Positions 38,555 to 48,419 of a DNA stretch of 64,000 bases are shown here, one piece after another. Under the pieces are notes generated by a model. The model was given only the letters and a program-made list of their open reading frames with translations. It searched no databases and was not told the DNA's origin. The translations under genes and the position numbers were made by a program. The DNA lies in contig CAJODL010000001.1 of assembly GCA_905233165.1 (NCBI GenBank), positions 627,927 through 691,926 of the forward strand. Direction: 5' to 3'. The DNA is from an uncultured Prevotella sp. Its GTDB lineage: Bacteria; Bacteroidota; Bacteroidia; Bacteroidales; Bacteroidaceae. Numbering within the stretch: the stretch's first letter is position 1; each line of letters opens with the position of its first letter.

Positions 38555-41500
38555 TTAAGTGTTAATTGACGACATACCATTCACTTCTTTTATGTCGCCT
38601 TTTTGAAGCATCATATCAAGAATGGTATTTATTGTCTCTGCAATCTTGGAGCCAGCATTGGAGAATCCGAGTTTGCGCGCAGTGGCAGTAGGTATCTTGT
38701 CCTTTGGAAGTGAGAATTCTTCGCTAAATACCTCATGGATAGCATTCATGACTTCGCATACTGGGATTTCCGTAATACTCCTCGGAGATGGCGAACGATA
38801 AGATTGGTAGTTCTTAGAACATTCTTCGTTTATCCATAGACTATACTCTCCATTCAACGCTAGCGGGTCTCGATAAAAATTATGGGCTGCAATAGCTACT
38901 GCTTTCTGCACATTTGCTCCAGCATGACCGAAACCGAATAGCCTTGCTACACGTTTGCAAAGATAGCTCTCAGTGATGGGCTGCTCTTTGGAGATAATCT
39001 GACGAATAACCTTGGTATTGTACCCAGCAGACGGCTTGTATTCTGCCTTGTTTATTACAGGAATTTTCACTTCTGCTTCAATATATGGCATTTGCCCCTG
39101 ATTTTTTGTGGGTTCTATGAGAATGTCATCTTTTTGGATGTTGTCAGAATTGAACTCCTTGAGTGGTAAGACTTCCTCAGTTGTATTTTTTGTATCGGAT
39201 ATTTCTATGTCTCTTAATTCGTCTAAAATATTCTTGGCACTTTGCTCATGATTCTCATACCAATCTATAGAATAAACCCGAATGATTCGCCATCCAAGCA
39301 TCTTCAAGATATTAGGTTGTACAATCTCTCGGTCTCGAGTGGTCTTTGTCTCATAATAGTTTTTGCCATCGCATAGTATTCCCAAAATGTATTTCTCGGG
39401 ATTCTTGTTTGTGGAAACAGCGATGTCAATTTTAAAATTTGATCTTCCGATACATTGCTTGGCAATATATCCTTGACTATTGAGCATTTCACATATTTGA
39501 TTTATGATTATGTTCTTTTCTGTCTCATGAAGACTACCATTCATCATCGGTAAACACCCGGTTTCTGCATATTCCAAGAATCCTTTCAATCCCTCAACTC
39601 CCTTGGCTTGTGAACGCCTTAAGTCTATCTGATCGGATTTTAAGGTAGAATAAACAAGCATTTCATAACGAGCGCGTGAAACAGCGACGTTTAAGCGCCT
39701 TTCTCCGCCAACATTATTCAACGGTCCAAAATTCATTGATACATTACCATCTTTGTCAGTACCATAACCGATTGAGAAAAGGATAATATCACGTTCGTCA
39801 CCTTGAACATTCTCAAGATTTTTAATAAAGATTGGTTCGGGACTATTGTATGCTATATCCTTTAATTCTGGATTTTTATCGAGTTCTTCTGTAAGATCAT
39901 CTTCTATTCTGTCACCTTGTACCTTGCTGAAAGATACAACTCCGATACTATATTTCCGTAATTCCGGGTCGGATAGCCTACGAATAATTTCCTTAACAAT
40001 GGCTTTGGATTCTTCCGGATTACTGCGTGTCCGTCCTTTGTCATAGACACCTTCCACTGGAATAAGTTTTACTTTTGCAACCTGATCGTCAACCGACGGG
40101 AAGGTGAAAAGATGGTTGTCATAATATTGGGAATTGCTAAAAGCTATCAAACTTTCATGCTTGCTACGATAATGCCAGCTAAGATAGTATTCTCGTAAGG
40201 AAAGTGTCTTACAATCATCAAGGATGCTTTCCATATCATCAATGTCGGCTTCATCATCATCAACTTGCGTAGATGAGAAGAAACTGGTTGGGGGCATCTG
40301 TTTACTATCTCCAACGACAATAAGTGCTTTGCCTCGTGCAATGGCACCAACAGCCTCGCATGTTGGCATTTGTGAGGCTTCGTCAAAGATTACGAGATCA
40401 AACTTTTTTGATTTTAAATCAATATACTGAGCTACGCTGATAGGACTCATCAGCATGCAAGGACAGAGGCGAGGGAGAAGGGTGGGGATGTTGTCAATAA
40501 TGGTACGAATGGAGTTTCCGCGTCCCCCATTGGTGATATTACGTTTTAGAATACTAATCTCGGAACCGTCAACTGTTGCTGTTGATGAGGATGGAACCCT
40601 TGATGCCAATTTGCAATATAGTTCCTTTTTGCTTAGCTCCTGAAACTTCAGAGTATCACGTTTGTATTGTTCTATCTTTTGACGAAAAATCTTACTGTTG
40701 AAAGTGCGTAATTGCTCATCTTCATCGATTGTTATAGAGATTAGGTAGCTATATATACCTTTTATAAATGCTGGTATTATATCTTGGGGCTTTTCTCCCT
40801 TTTCAAGTCGTGCTGCTATTGTTTGAAGACTCATTTGACAGAGCTCCTGTTTCTTGGCTGTCCAAAGATACCAATCTTTCATTTGATGATAATTGTTCAG
40901 CCAACGGTCCATAGATGAAATAATTTCCTCCGAAGAATTTCTGCTGTATGTTTTAGATGCAAGTTTATTTTTAATGTCCTTTAATTGTTTAAAAAGGTCG
41001 AGGATGTATCCAGATGATTGTGAATTATTCTGCTCGGAATGAGCTTTGTGTGCTTCTATGTATTTTAAGTAAGCATTATGTTGACAACGATAGTCTTCTA
41101 TTAAATCAAAGACAACGTCCACATTTGATGCATCCACATATCCAAAAATCTGGAAATTCTTCAAAAATCTCTTTTTAGCGAAATAACGGGGTATAAACCA
41201 TTTGTCTTGAATGTCCTTCCATTCACGTCTTACCCTTCTAACATCAATTCGTATTATGTCATCATGATATGATGGTAGTACCTGTGCGTAAGTTGTTAGT
41301 GTCTGACCGTATAGCTTTAGAAGTTGCTTAATGCTATCCAATGTATCCATTCGGTTATCTATTGGCTCAAGTCCATACAATGGATGCTGCTGAGGGATAC
41401 TGACAATGCTCAATATCGTATCAAGTTGTTCAACCTGATTTTTACAGTTATTAATAAAGTCGGCTGTCAAAAGTTCTTTTTCTGGCAGGCCATCTGATAT

Positions 41501-42955
41501 TTCTTCCTGTTGAATAGACAGATATGCTGAAATACAATCATAAAGACTCAAATCATTGTTGCCTTTCTGATGAAGAGCATCCATATAGTTGATTAAACTC
41601 TTTCGTTCCGCAAGTAGTTCTTCAGCTTTGGAAGCATATTCTGCTGGTTCTTTAATCTTGGTAACATTCAGGGCCTTGGCCATCTGCTCCAGAAAATGTT
41701 TCTTTGTAGCTTTGTTGGAATGGAGTTCTAAACAAAATGGTGCAAGTCCGATTTTCTCCAGTCGTGATTGAACAACGGAGAGGGCTGCCATTTTCTCTGC
41801 TACGAAAAGTACTCTTCGTCCTTGGTACAAAGCATTCGCAATCATATTGGTGATGGTTTGCGACTTGCCAGTTCCAGGAGGGCCATGCAAAATGAATGAT
41901 CTGCCTCTTCCTGACTCAACGATGGCTTCCATTTGTGAGGAATCAACGTCAAGTGGTATAGAAAAGTCTGCAGGGGAAGTCGTTTTGTCAATTATGCGAG
42001 CATCAACCATCTCCGTAGAATCCTCTTGCAGTGCGCGATTCTCTATCAATGATGCAACAATGGCATTCTTGGCAAGTAAATCTGCATTGGAATGAATGTC
42101 ATTCCACATTACAAACTTATTAAAAGAGAAAAGTCCTAACATGGACTCTTCGAGAACATCCCATTTCTTTTGTTCAATAATTGCTTGACGGAAATATGTA
42201 AATGTTTTCTTTACGTCAACCCCATACTCATCTGTTGGAAGGTCTTTTAAGATATCCAGGTCAATCTTGAACCCCTGTTTCAGCAGTTCAACAAGTGTGA
42301 TGTTAAGGATAATATCTTCATCACGTTTGCGAATTACGTATTTATTACCATTCTTGCGTATGATATCTACAGGCAGCAAAAGAATTGGAGCATAACGCGG
42401 CTGTTCGCTCTTTGTATTCTCAAACCATTTGAGCATTCCTAATGCTAAAAACAGACTGTTTGCTCCATTTTCTTCTAATGAAGTACGTGCTGTTCTATAT
42501 ATATATGTTAGTGAACGTTGTAGTTCTGCGTCAGTTAGGTAGGAAATAATCTTATTACTCTTTATGTTCTCAGGAACAAAACTCTTGTATTCAGATGCTT
42601 GATGACGTGAATTGTACATTCCGTCATCATTTGGCTCAATTTGTTTATCTGGTGATGGGGTAATCTCGTAATCTTCATTATTTTGCAAATGGTCTTCAAG
42701 ATGTTCTATTTCAAACGAAATAAAGGGTACGACTTTTCTTCCTAACCTGGTGTTAAGCAGATTGTTGCGAAGTGAAAAATCTAATAATTTCCTTTCCCAT
42801 ATCATCTGCTTTGTTATAAGTTCTTTTGGGTCATCAAGTTGCAAATCGTATTGACTATACTCTGTAATCTGTTTTGTGGCATCCTGGTGTGCTACGCCCT
42901 CATTATTAATATCAAGATTTAGATTATCGGTTTGGAATAACTTTTGTTCGCTCAT
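38555..42955 (-). CDS. DUF4011-type SF1 helicase with Vsr/DUF559-like nuclease domain and DUF3320-like C terminus (Hhe-like)
   Basis: FILHGPPGTGKSQTITNMI, LVIFDEASQM, GDSKQMPPTSFF, ENVQGDERDIILFSIGYG, NVAVSRAR; YILGILCDGKNYYETKTTRDREIVQPNILKMLGWRIIRVYSIDWY; start re-placed at MSEQKLF. Confidence 0.85.
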   Translation of the reverse strand: MSEQKLFQTDNLNLDINNEGVAHQDATKQITEYSQYDLQLDDPKELITKQMIWERKLLDFSLRNNLLNTRLGRKVVPFISFEIEHLEDHLQNNEDYEITPSPDKQIEPNDDGMYNSRHQASEYKSFVPENIKSNKIISYLTDAELQRSLTYIYRTARTSLEENGANSLFLALGMLKWFENTKSEQPRYAPILLLPVDIIRKNGNKYVIRKRDEDIILNITLVELLKQGFKIDLDILKDLPTDEYGVDVKKTFTYFRQAIIEQKKWDVLEESMLGLFSFNKFVMWNDIHSNADLLAKNAIVASLIENRALQEDSTEMVDARIIDKTTSPADFSIPLDVDSSQMEAIVESGRGRSFILHGPPGTGKSQTITNMIANALYQGRRVLFVAEKMAALSVVQSRLEKIGLAPFCLELHSNKATKKHFLEQMAKALNVTKIKEPAEYASKAEELLAERKSLINYMDALHQKGNNDLSLYDCISAYLSIQQEEISDGLPEKELLTADFINNCKNQVEQLDTILSIVSIPQQHPLYGLEPIDNRMDTLDSIKQLLKLYGQTLTTYAQVLPSYHDDIIRIDVRRVRREWKDIQDKWFIPRYFAKKRFLKNFQIFGYVDASNVDVVFDLIEDYRCQHNAYLKYIEAHKAHSEQNNSQSSGYILDLFKQLKDIKNKLASKTYSRNSSEEIISSMDRWLNNYHQMKDWYLWTAKKQELCQMSLQTIAARLEKGEKPQDIIPAFIKGIYSYLISITIDEDEQLRTFNSKIFRQKIEQYKRDTLKFQELSKKELYCKLASRVPSSSTATVDGSEISILKRNITNGGRGNSIRTIIDNIPTLLPRLCPCMLMSPISVAQYIDLKSKKFDLVIFDEASQMPTCEAVGAIARGKALIVVGDSKQMPPTSFFSSTQVDDDEADIDDMESILDDCKTLSLREYYLSWHYRSKHESLIAFSNSQYYDNHLFTFPSVDDQVAKVKLIPVEGVYDKGRTRSNPEESKAIVKEIIRRLSDPELRKYSIGVVSFSKVQGDRIEDDLTEELDKNPELKDIAYNSPEPIFIKNLENVQGDERDIILFSIGYGTDKDGNVSMNFGPLNNVGGERRLNVAVSRARYEMLVYSTLKSDQIDLRRSQAKGVEGLKGFLEYAETGCLPMMNGSLHETEKNIIINQICEMLNSQGYIAKQCIGRSNFKIDIAVSTNKNPEKYILGILCDGKNYYETKTTRDREIVQPNILKMLGWRIIRVYSIDWYENHEQSAKNILDELRDIEISDTKNTTEEVLPLKEFNSDNIQKDDILIEPTKNQGQMPYIEAEVKIPVINKAEYKPSAGYNTKVIRQIISKEQPITESYLCKRVARLFGFGHAGANVQKAVAIAAHNFYRDPLALNGEYSLWINEECSKNYQSYRSPSPRSITEIPVCEVMNAIHEVFSEEFSLPKDKIPTATARKLGFSNAGSKIAETINTILDMMLQKGDIKEVNGMSSINT

Positions 42956-43393
42956 ACTTATATATTTATACGACGTTTTGGTTAGCTTAGTTTTAGTGTT
43001 TATTACACATTTCGGGTACAAAGATAAACATTTTTTTTAATAAATCTTCAAAATGTAAAAAATAATATTTATTTTGATTAATGTTTGGTTGGATAAAATG
43101 TAAAATCACCCTTCGTCTTTCACCTAAATTCTGCGGATATCTCCGAATTATAAAATCACACAGTTAATCTATGTTAAATTATTCGGCATTGGCGTATGTT
43201 TTTTGGTTAAAATTTTGAGTAATTTAGAATTTTTAGTAATTTTGCAAATGTCATTCGGGATACATCACCTTGATAGTGGGATAATAGAGTTTCATGATGC
43301 TTTTGGTGGTCGTTTTTCTGATGATAAGATTATATTTAAGATAAGTTTAATTTATTATATATTGTGCCATGAGAACACAAAATCTTTACAATT

Positions 43394-44227
43394 ATGGAAG
43401 AGCAGAGAGAACCAGATATAGAGGGGCATATTACTCTTGGAGATGATATAGCCGATAAACAGCAATGGTCTAAGAGTGAGACAGCATCTGCTCCCTCAAA
43501 GAATATGATGGACTCAGATTCTGAGGCTATCAAGAGGTTTCTGTTTCCAAAAATTATTGAGGAGAATAATAATCTGAAAGAAGAGATTCAACAACAGCAG
43601 GAACAGATAGAAAGTTTGATGGATGAAAATGGTTCTCTAAGAAATATCGTTGTTGATAAGGAACTTGAAATAAAGAGGTGTAAAGAAAAACTTGAGAAAC
43701 TGCAGAAGTTGTTTAGCGAAAATCCTCAAGAGGAAGTCACTGTAATTACCGATGGTTTGGATTTTGTCTTTGATGTAATGCACTTCAATGAATATATAAG
43801 GATAGATCAAATACATTTTCTGTTCCTGCAATTGCAGAAGCTGGTAGATATAAAGATAGAACCAGACAAGTATCTTTTGGATAATACCTCTGCTATTGTA
43901 CCTATTTTTATATTACTAACCCAAAGTGTCAGTATTCCCACAATATATAGATATGAAGGTAATATGCGTGACTTCTGTAACGAGTGGAATAGTAATGTTG
44001 TCGCATATATTAAAGATAAGGAACGAGCAAAGGCCTTGACATGCGATTACGAAAACTTTAAACGCGAAAATAGCAAAGAACCATGGACCAGTACTTCTCC
44101 TGCAACATGGAGAAAAGATATAATAAATAGCAGAAGTAAACTAAAACTAAATCGAGCGGTTAATATAAAAATACAACTTGAGAAACTTCTCAAGACAATC
44201 ACATCCCCCTGTAAACAAGCTGTTTAA
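43394..44227 (+). CDS. Coiled-coil hypothetical protein
   Basis: ORF 277 aa; central coiled coil NNLKEEIQQQQEQIESLMDENGSLRNI. Confidence 0.7.
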   Translation: MEEQREPDIEGHITLGDDIADKQQWSKSETASAPSKNMMDSDSEAIKRFLFPKIIEENNNLKEEIQQQQEQIESLMDENGSLRNIVVDKELEIKRCKEKLEKLQKLFSENPQEEVTVITDGLDFVFDVMHFNEYIRIDQIHFLFLQLQKLVDIKIEPDKYLLDNTSAIVPIFILLTQSVSIPTIYRYEGNMRDFCNEWNSNVVAYIKDKERAKALTCDYENFKRENSKEPWTSTSPATWRKDIINSRSKLKLNRAVNIKIQLEKLLKTITSPCKQAV

Positions 44228-44241
44228 TAGGGGGCTTTTTT
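44205..44241 (+). terminator. Rho-independent terminator
   Basis: CCCCCT...AGGGGG stem with inner AAAC/GTTT pairing followed by CTTTTTTAT, spanning the stop codon of the 277-aa ORF. Confidence 0.75.
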
Positions 44242-44538
44242 ATACGTTTATAGCCTTGTTTTTCAGGGGAAAGTGGTGTTTTCGTTTCAAAATGGTCCCC
44301 GTTTCGAACATGCGTGGTCCCTCTTTTTGCAGCGTTATGCCTTATTTTTGAAAATCAGGATAATATGGTCCCCTTTTTTTGCATCAATTTTGGGGTTCAT
44401 GGTCCCTTTTTTATGCACAGGGAAAAAGCGAAAAATATTATCATGTGCTGTTCCAAACTATTGCCGTACCTTTGCATCCGAAGAACACCGGTTCTCTCCG
44501 TTTAACACACGGATGTAAAAAGATTGGAAAACAGGGTA

Positions 44539-44593
44539 TGACTCCCGAGTGAGTCCCAAGTGACTCCCAACTGACTCCCACGTGAGTCCCACT
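44539..44593. repeat. Five tandem 11-bp repeats (TGASTCCCRMN)
   Basis: TGACTCCCGAG/TGAGTCCCAAG/TGACTCCCAAC/TGACTCCCACG/TGAGTCCCACT read directly. Confidence 0.95.
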
Positions 44594-44788
44594 CATAGGA
44601 TGGGAGGCAGAAGGGAGTAGGTGAGGAGTTAAGAGTTAAGAGTTAAGAATTAACGCTAACCTCTAACCTTTAACCTCTAACCGTTAATCTTTAACCGTTA
44701 TTTTTCAATGTTTAATTATTTAATCAGACCGCGTACCTCGTTCCGGTCCGTTCCTAAAAAGGAATGTTAATAGGAGGTTTTTTAAGCT

Positions 44789-45853
44789 ATGGGTAAAATA
44801 GCTATCGGAGGCTTGGACTCCAATCAACTAACGGGTTCTGTAGGTTCCCACACTTTCCGTTACACTAACGGACAACTGGTAGTTTCACAAAAGGCTGCCA
44901 CAGTAACTAACCCTCGTACGTATGAGCAGGTAGCCCGTAGAGCTCTGTTCCTGAATGTAGCAGCCGCAGGCAAGCTCCTAAGTTCTGCTACGTTCAAGTT
45001 TGCCTTTGAAGACAAGGAGGCAAAGCAGACAGACTACAACATGTTCTTTAAGTACGCCATGATGACGTCAAATCCCGTGTATATCACGAAGAATATGCGT
45101 CAAAGCGGCGTCTGTGTACCAGTAGAGTACCCAGTGTCACGCGGCTCTCTACCAAAGATCACGTATTCGTATGATGCAAGCGCACAGGCATTCGTCACGA
45201 ATCTCTTTGCCAGTGATGTTACTGCAAACACCACAGTAGCAGAGTTTTCCATTGACCTCCGCGCAAAGAACAAGTCGCATCAGTTCTTGCCTGATGACAA
45301 ACTTGTCTATGTAGTACTTAATGGTACTATGGGTGATGATGGTTACGTACGCTTTGATGTCGTAGGCGCATCGATGCTGGTCTCTTATGACGACACCGCA
45401 AAGTTGTCATCAGTATTGCCACTGCTGAAGATTGTCAATGGCAAGGTGGCATTCACTGCCTCTGCTTATTCGTGCATCGCAGTCCTACACTCCCGTCCTA
45501 CAGAAGATGGAGTCTATGTTAGTCCACAGGATCTTGCTCTCAGCGATGACCTGAAAGCGTACGCTGCTATTTTCCGTACTGCTGATGCTAAGTACTTATC
45601 AATGAAGTCTCTCGGTGGTTGGAACGATTCTCTCATTGGTTCAAAGGCTTCTACCAGTCTTAACAACGGCACTGTTGTACGCGACCTTGAAGATGTTAAT
45701 GACAGCCAAGGCAGTCAACAGGGCAGCTCACAAGGTGGTAGCACAAATCCTGAACCAGGCACTGGTGGTAATCCTTCGACCGGAGGCTCAGGACAGGACA
45801 CTGGTGGCGGTAATAACGGCGGCAGTACCGGCGACGGATGGGAAGAAGGATAA
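44789..45853 (+). CDS. DUF6266-like protein with Gly/Ser-rich C-terminal tail
   Basis: MGKIAIGGLDSNQLTGSVGSHTFRYTNGQLVVSQKAATVTNPRT typical N-terminus; low-complexity tail. Confidence 0.7.
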   Translation: MGKIAIGGLDSNQLTGSVGSHTFRYTNGQLVVSQKAATVTNPRTYEQVARRALFLNVAAAGKLLSSATFKFAFEDKEAKQTDYNMFFKYAMMTSNPVYITKNMRQSGVCVPVEYPVSRGSLPKITYSYDASAQAFVTNLFASDVTANTTVAEFSIDLRAKNKSHQFLPDDKLVYVVLNGTMGDDGYVRFDVVGASMLVSYDDTAKLSSVLPLLKIVNGKVAFTASAYSCIAVLHSRPTEDGVYVSPQDLALSDDLKAYAAIFRTADAKYLSMKSLGGWNDSLIGSKASTSLNNGTVVRDLEDVNDSQGSQQGSSQGGSTNPEPGTGGNPSTGGSGQDTGGGNNGGSTGDGWEEG

Positions 45854-45864
45854 ACGATCGGGAC

Positions 45865-45885
45865 GAGCCCTTCGGGGCTCTCCCT
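45865..45885 (+). terminator. Hairpin terminator-like element
   Basis: GAGCCC-TTCG-GGGCTC stem-loop just after stop codon; T-tract weak. Confidence 0.55.
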
Positions 45886-46233
45886 TCTCCTTTGAGAAAT
45901 GAAAGAATGAAGAAATGAAAAAATGAAAGTTAAAAGTTTTTAGTTTATGAACGATAAGAAAATATTTGGCAGGTGTTGGCGAAGGTGATAGTAGCCGCAC
46001 TGACAGCAGCACTCACAGCTGTTACAACAACGTCATGTATGGGATTTGGACCTATGTAAAGTTGAGAGTTTAGAGTTTAGAGTTGAGAGTTGAATGAGAG
46101 AATGAAAATTGGCGCAGGATGTTTCGTGCATCTTGCGCCAATAAATTATGATTAAACAAAAAGGTTTTTCGGTTTGGTTTTGGTTATTACATAATTTTTA
46201 TATCTTTGTGCCCAGGATATTGTATATAATACT

Positions 46234-46370
46234 ATGAAAAAGTATTTCTTGATGATGGTGGCTGTGGTGAACATGGTGTGTATGCAGGGCGCAGAGTAAT
46301 AGTGTCGTCGGGATGTTTCCTGAGAATGGGGCAACGGGTGTGAATAATTCTGACAGCCAGTGGGTGCTAA
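46234..46370 (+). pseudogene. Relic of a secreted pectinesterase/pectate-lyase-type protein
   Basis: Signal peptide MKKYFLMMVAVVNMVCMQGAE then stop; shifted frame gives FPENGATGVNNSDSQWVL; TATCTTTG -7 element upstream. Confidence 0.5.
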
Positions 46371-47780
46371 CTACTCGTCTGCTTGAAAGAGCGGGTCTTC
46401 TGGCATCACCATGACTGGCTTCTGCTCTGCTTCTTTCTGCAGGTCGGTGGAAACGTATTGCTTGTCAATGACGAGTCGGAACATATACTCCTTAAACCAT
46501 CGGTCGGTCATGATGAGACAACCGGCCTGCCCGTTTTCTTTTCCCCATGAATTCTCTACCTTCCACTTGCGTGGCTTGCCTTCAGCATCCAAATCTACGG
46601 CAGAGAGTGTCATAGCGTGTGTAGAACCGCTGTCAAAGGTTGCTATGCGTTGTGCCTTGTTCATGTTGAAGGTGGTATTGAAGAGTGATGCATAGTCGTA
46701 GTTTTCGGTATCGAGATAGCCGCGTTTGCGGTCCAGCTGCTTTGCGACATCATACGAGCTATACATCTTACGTCCATCCTTTAGCGATGCTATTGCCAAG
46801 GCACTGATTTCCTCCATTGGCAGGTTGAGGTATTTCCAGTTGTGACCGTCATAGGTGTGGCGATCGTATTCCACTTCATATGTCTTATGGTACGGACGTC
46901 GTGGGTCATTCATCACCATAATGAAGGTGCCATTTATCGGTCCGCCGACAGTCTCCTGATAGAAGCTCTTTGGGGTATAATGCTTTGCCTCGCCCTTTGG
47001 CTTTCCGTCTTTGTCAGTAAAGGCATAGGTGAATTCCTTCACGGGTTCTCCCAATGTAAGACACAACATGCCATATATGGTGCTGAGCATATCTGTCTTG
47101 CGCTGCTGTATTGCCTTTGCCGATGTCTTGCTGGAAGACATTTCATACAGTTCCAGGCCAAACTCGCGCAGTTTTGAAGATATCAGACGCGCCATGCGGC
47201 TTGTGTTTTCTGCAGAATATGTCTCGGGCACTATGCTTTGAGGTACAAGGCCGTATTTCTCTGCCAAGTCTGCAACACCGCAGAAGGTGCCGCCATCGTT
47301 GATGGGATGTTTAAAGAAAAACTGCAGGCGCAGGTTCTCAAACGGTTTTCCGGCATTGTCTATCACCCCTTGCAGCATCAGGTTCGCCTTCTCCAACTGG
47401 TCATAGAAGAAGAGGTAGTCCTGTGAGAATTCCACTGTCAGGGTGTCCTTATGCTGTTTTGCGAAGTTGGAGCGTAGCACATTCAACCCGGAGAACATCC
47501 AGCAGCGTCCGCTCTGCTTCTGGTCGTGGATAGACTGCTTAGGTGTCTCGGTAGAAAACTGGGTATCTATCGCTCCTTGGTTTTTGAAGTTCTTTGACAG
47601 GTCATCAATAGAATTGGAGGCGATGGCGTTAAAGAGCGCCTTGCTGGACGGATTTGCGGCATATTGCTTTTCCATCTGTTGCAGCATCTGTGTGCTGATA
47701 CCTCCATTCTGCTGTGCTGTTGCCGTGACAGAGCATGCAAGCAGGCAAAGAAAAATCGTTATGTTTATTACTGTATTCAT
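46371..47780 (-). CDS. pepC: Secreted C1B-family cysteine aminopeptidase (bleomycin hydrolase/PepC-like)
   Basis: Catalytic QSGRCWMFSGLN, STHAMTLSAV, VENSWG; signal peptide. Confidence 0.85.
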   Translation of the reverse strand: MNTVINITIFLCLLACSVTATAQQNGGISTQMLQQMEKQYAANPSSKALFNAIASNSIDDLSKNFKNQGAIDTQFSTETPKQSIHDQKQSGRCWMFSGLNVLRSNFAKQHKDTLTVEFSQDYLFFYDQLEKANLMLQGVIDNAGKPFENLRLQFFFKHPINDGGTFCGVADLAEKYGLVPQSIVPETYSAENTSRMARLISSKLREFGLELYEMSSSKTSAKAIQQRKTDMLSTIYGMLCLTLGEPVKEFTYAFTDKDGKPKGEAKHYTPKSFYQETVGGPINGTFIMVMNDPRRPYHKTYEVEYDRHTYDGHNWKYLNLPMEEISALAIASLKDGRKMYSSYDVAKQLDRKRGYLDTENYDYASLFNTTFNMNKAQRIATFDSGSTHAMTLSAVDLDAEGKPRKWKVENSWGKENGQAGCLIMTDRWFKEYMFRLVIDKQYVSTDLQKEAEQKPVMVMPEDPLFQADE

Positions 47781-47829
47781 GTTTTAAGTTTCAAGTTTGA
47801 CTTCGTCAATAACCTATAACCTTTAACCG

Positions 47830-48357
47830 TTATATCACCATCAGGGTTGTCATTTCGATGTCTTTGAACTGGTCTCTGCCGTGGAGGCCTTCGTCGGTAA
47901 TCTCGACGATGAAGTTGACGTAGGTCTTCTTGGGGTGGAAGTATTGCACTAACTTGTATGCTGCCATTGCTGTACCGCCTGTTGCTAACAGGTCGTCGTG
48001 TATCAGCACGACATCGTCTGGCGTGATGGCATCGATGTGTATCTCAATGGTATCTACACCATATTCCTTCGAAAACGACTCTCTGATAACGGTTGCTGGC
48101 AGTTTTCCGGGTTTGCGTGCCAATACTACTCCGCATCCCAAACGTGCTGCAAGGGCGGCTGCCATCACAAAGCCACGACTTTCAACACCCACAATCTTCG
48201 TGATGCCTTTGTCTTTATATAGCTCTTCCATCTCATCGAGCATAATCTTCATACACTCTGCACTCTTATAGAGTGTCGTAACATCCCTGAAGTTAATACC
48301 TTTCTTCGGGAAATCAGGAATCCAACGTAAGTTCTTAAGTAAAATAGGGTTGTTCAT
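47830..48357 (-). CDS. apt: Adenine phosphoribosyltransferase
   Basis: PDFPKKGINFRDVTTL, VESRGF, VVLIHDDLLATGGTAMAA PRPP motif. Confidence 0.93.
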   Translation of the reverse strand: MNNPILLKNLRWIPDFPKKGINFRDVTTLYKSAECMKIMLDEMEELYKDKGITKIVGVESRGFVMAAALAARLGCGVVLARKPGKLPATVIRESFSKEYGVDTIEIHIDAITPDDVVLIHDDLLATGGTAMAAYKLVQYFHPKKTYVNFIVEITDEGLHGRDQFKDIEMTTLMVI

Positions 48358-48419
48358 TGTTGTTATAAGGTTTAAGGGTTTAATAGCTTAATAGCTTAGT
48401 AGCTTAATAGCTTAGTGGC

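Noticed and set aside
44539-44593. CRISPR array interpretation of the 11-bp repeats
   Set aside because: Units are only 11 bp, directly tandem with no spacers, and no cas genes are present. No CRISPR array was seen elsewhere.
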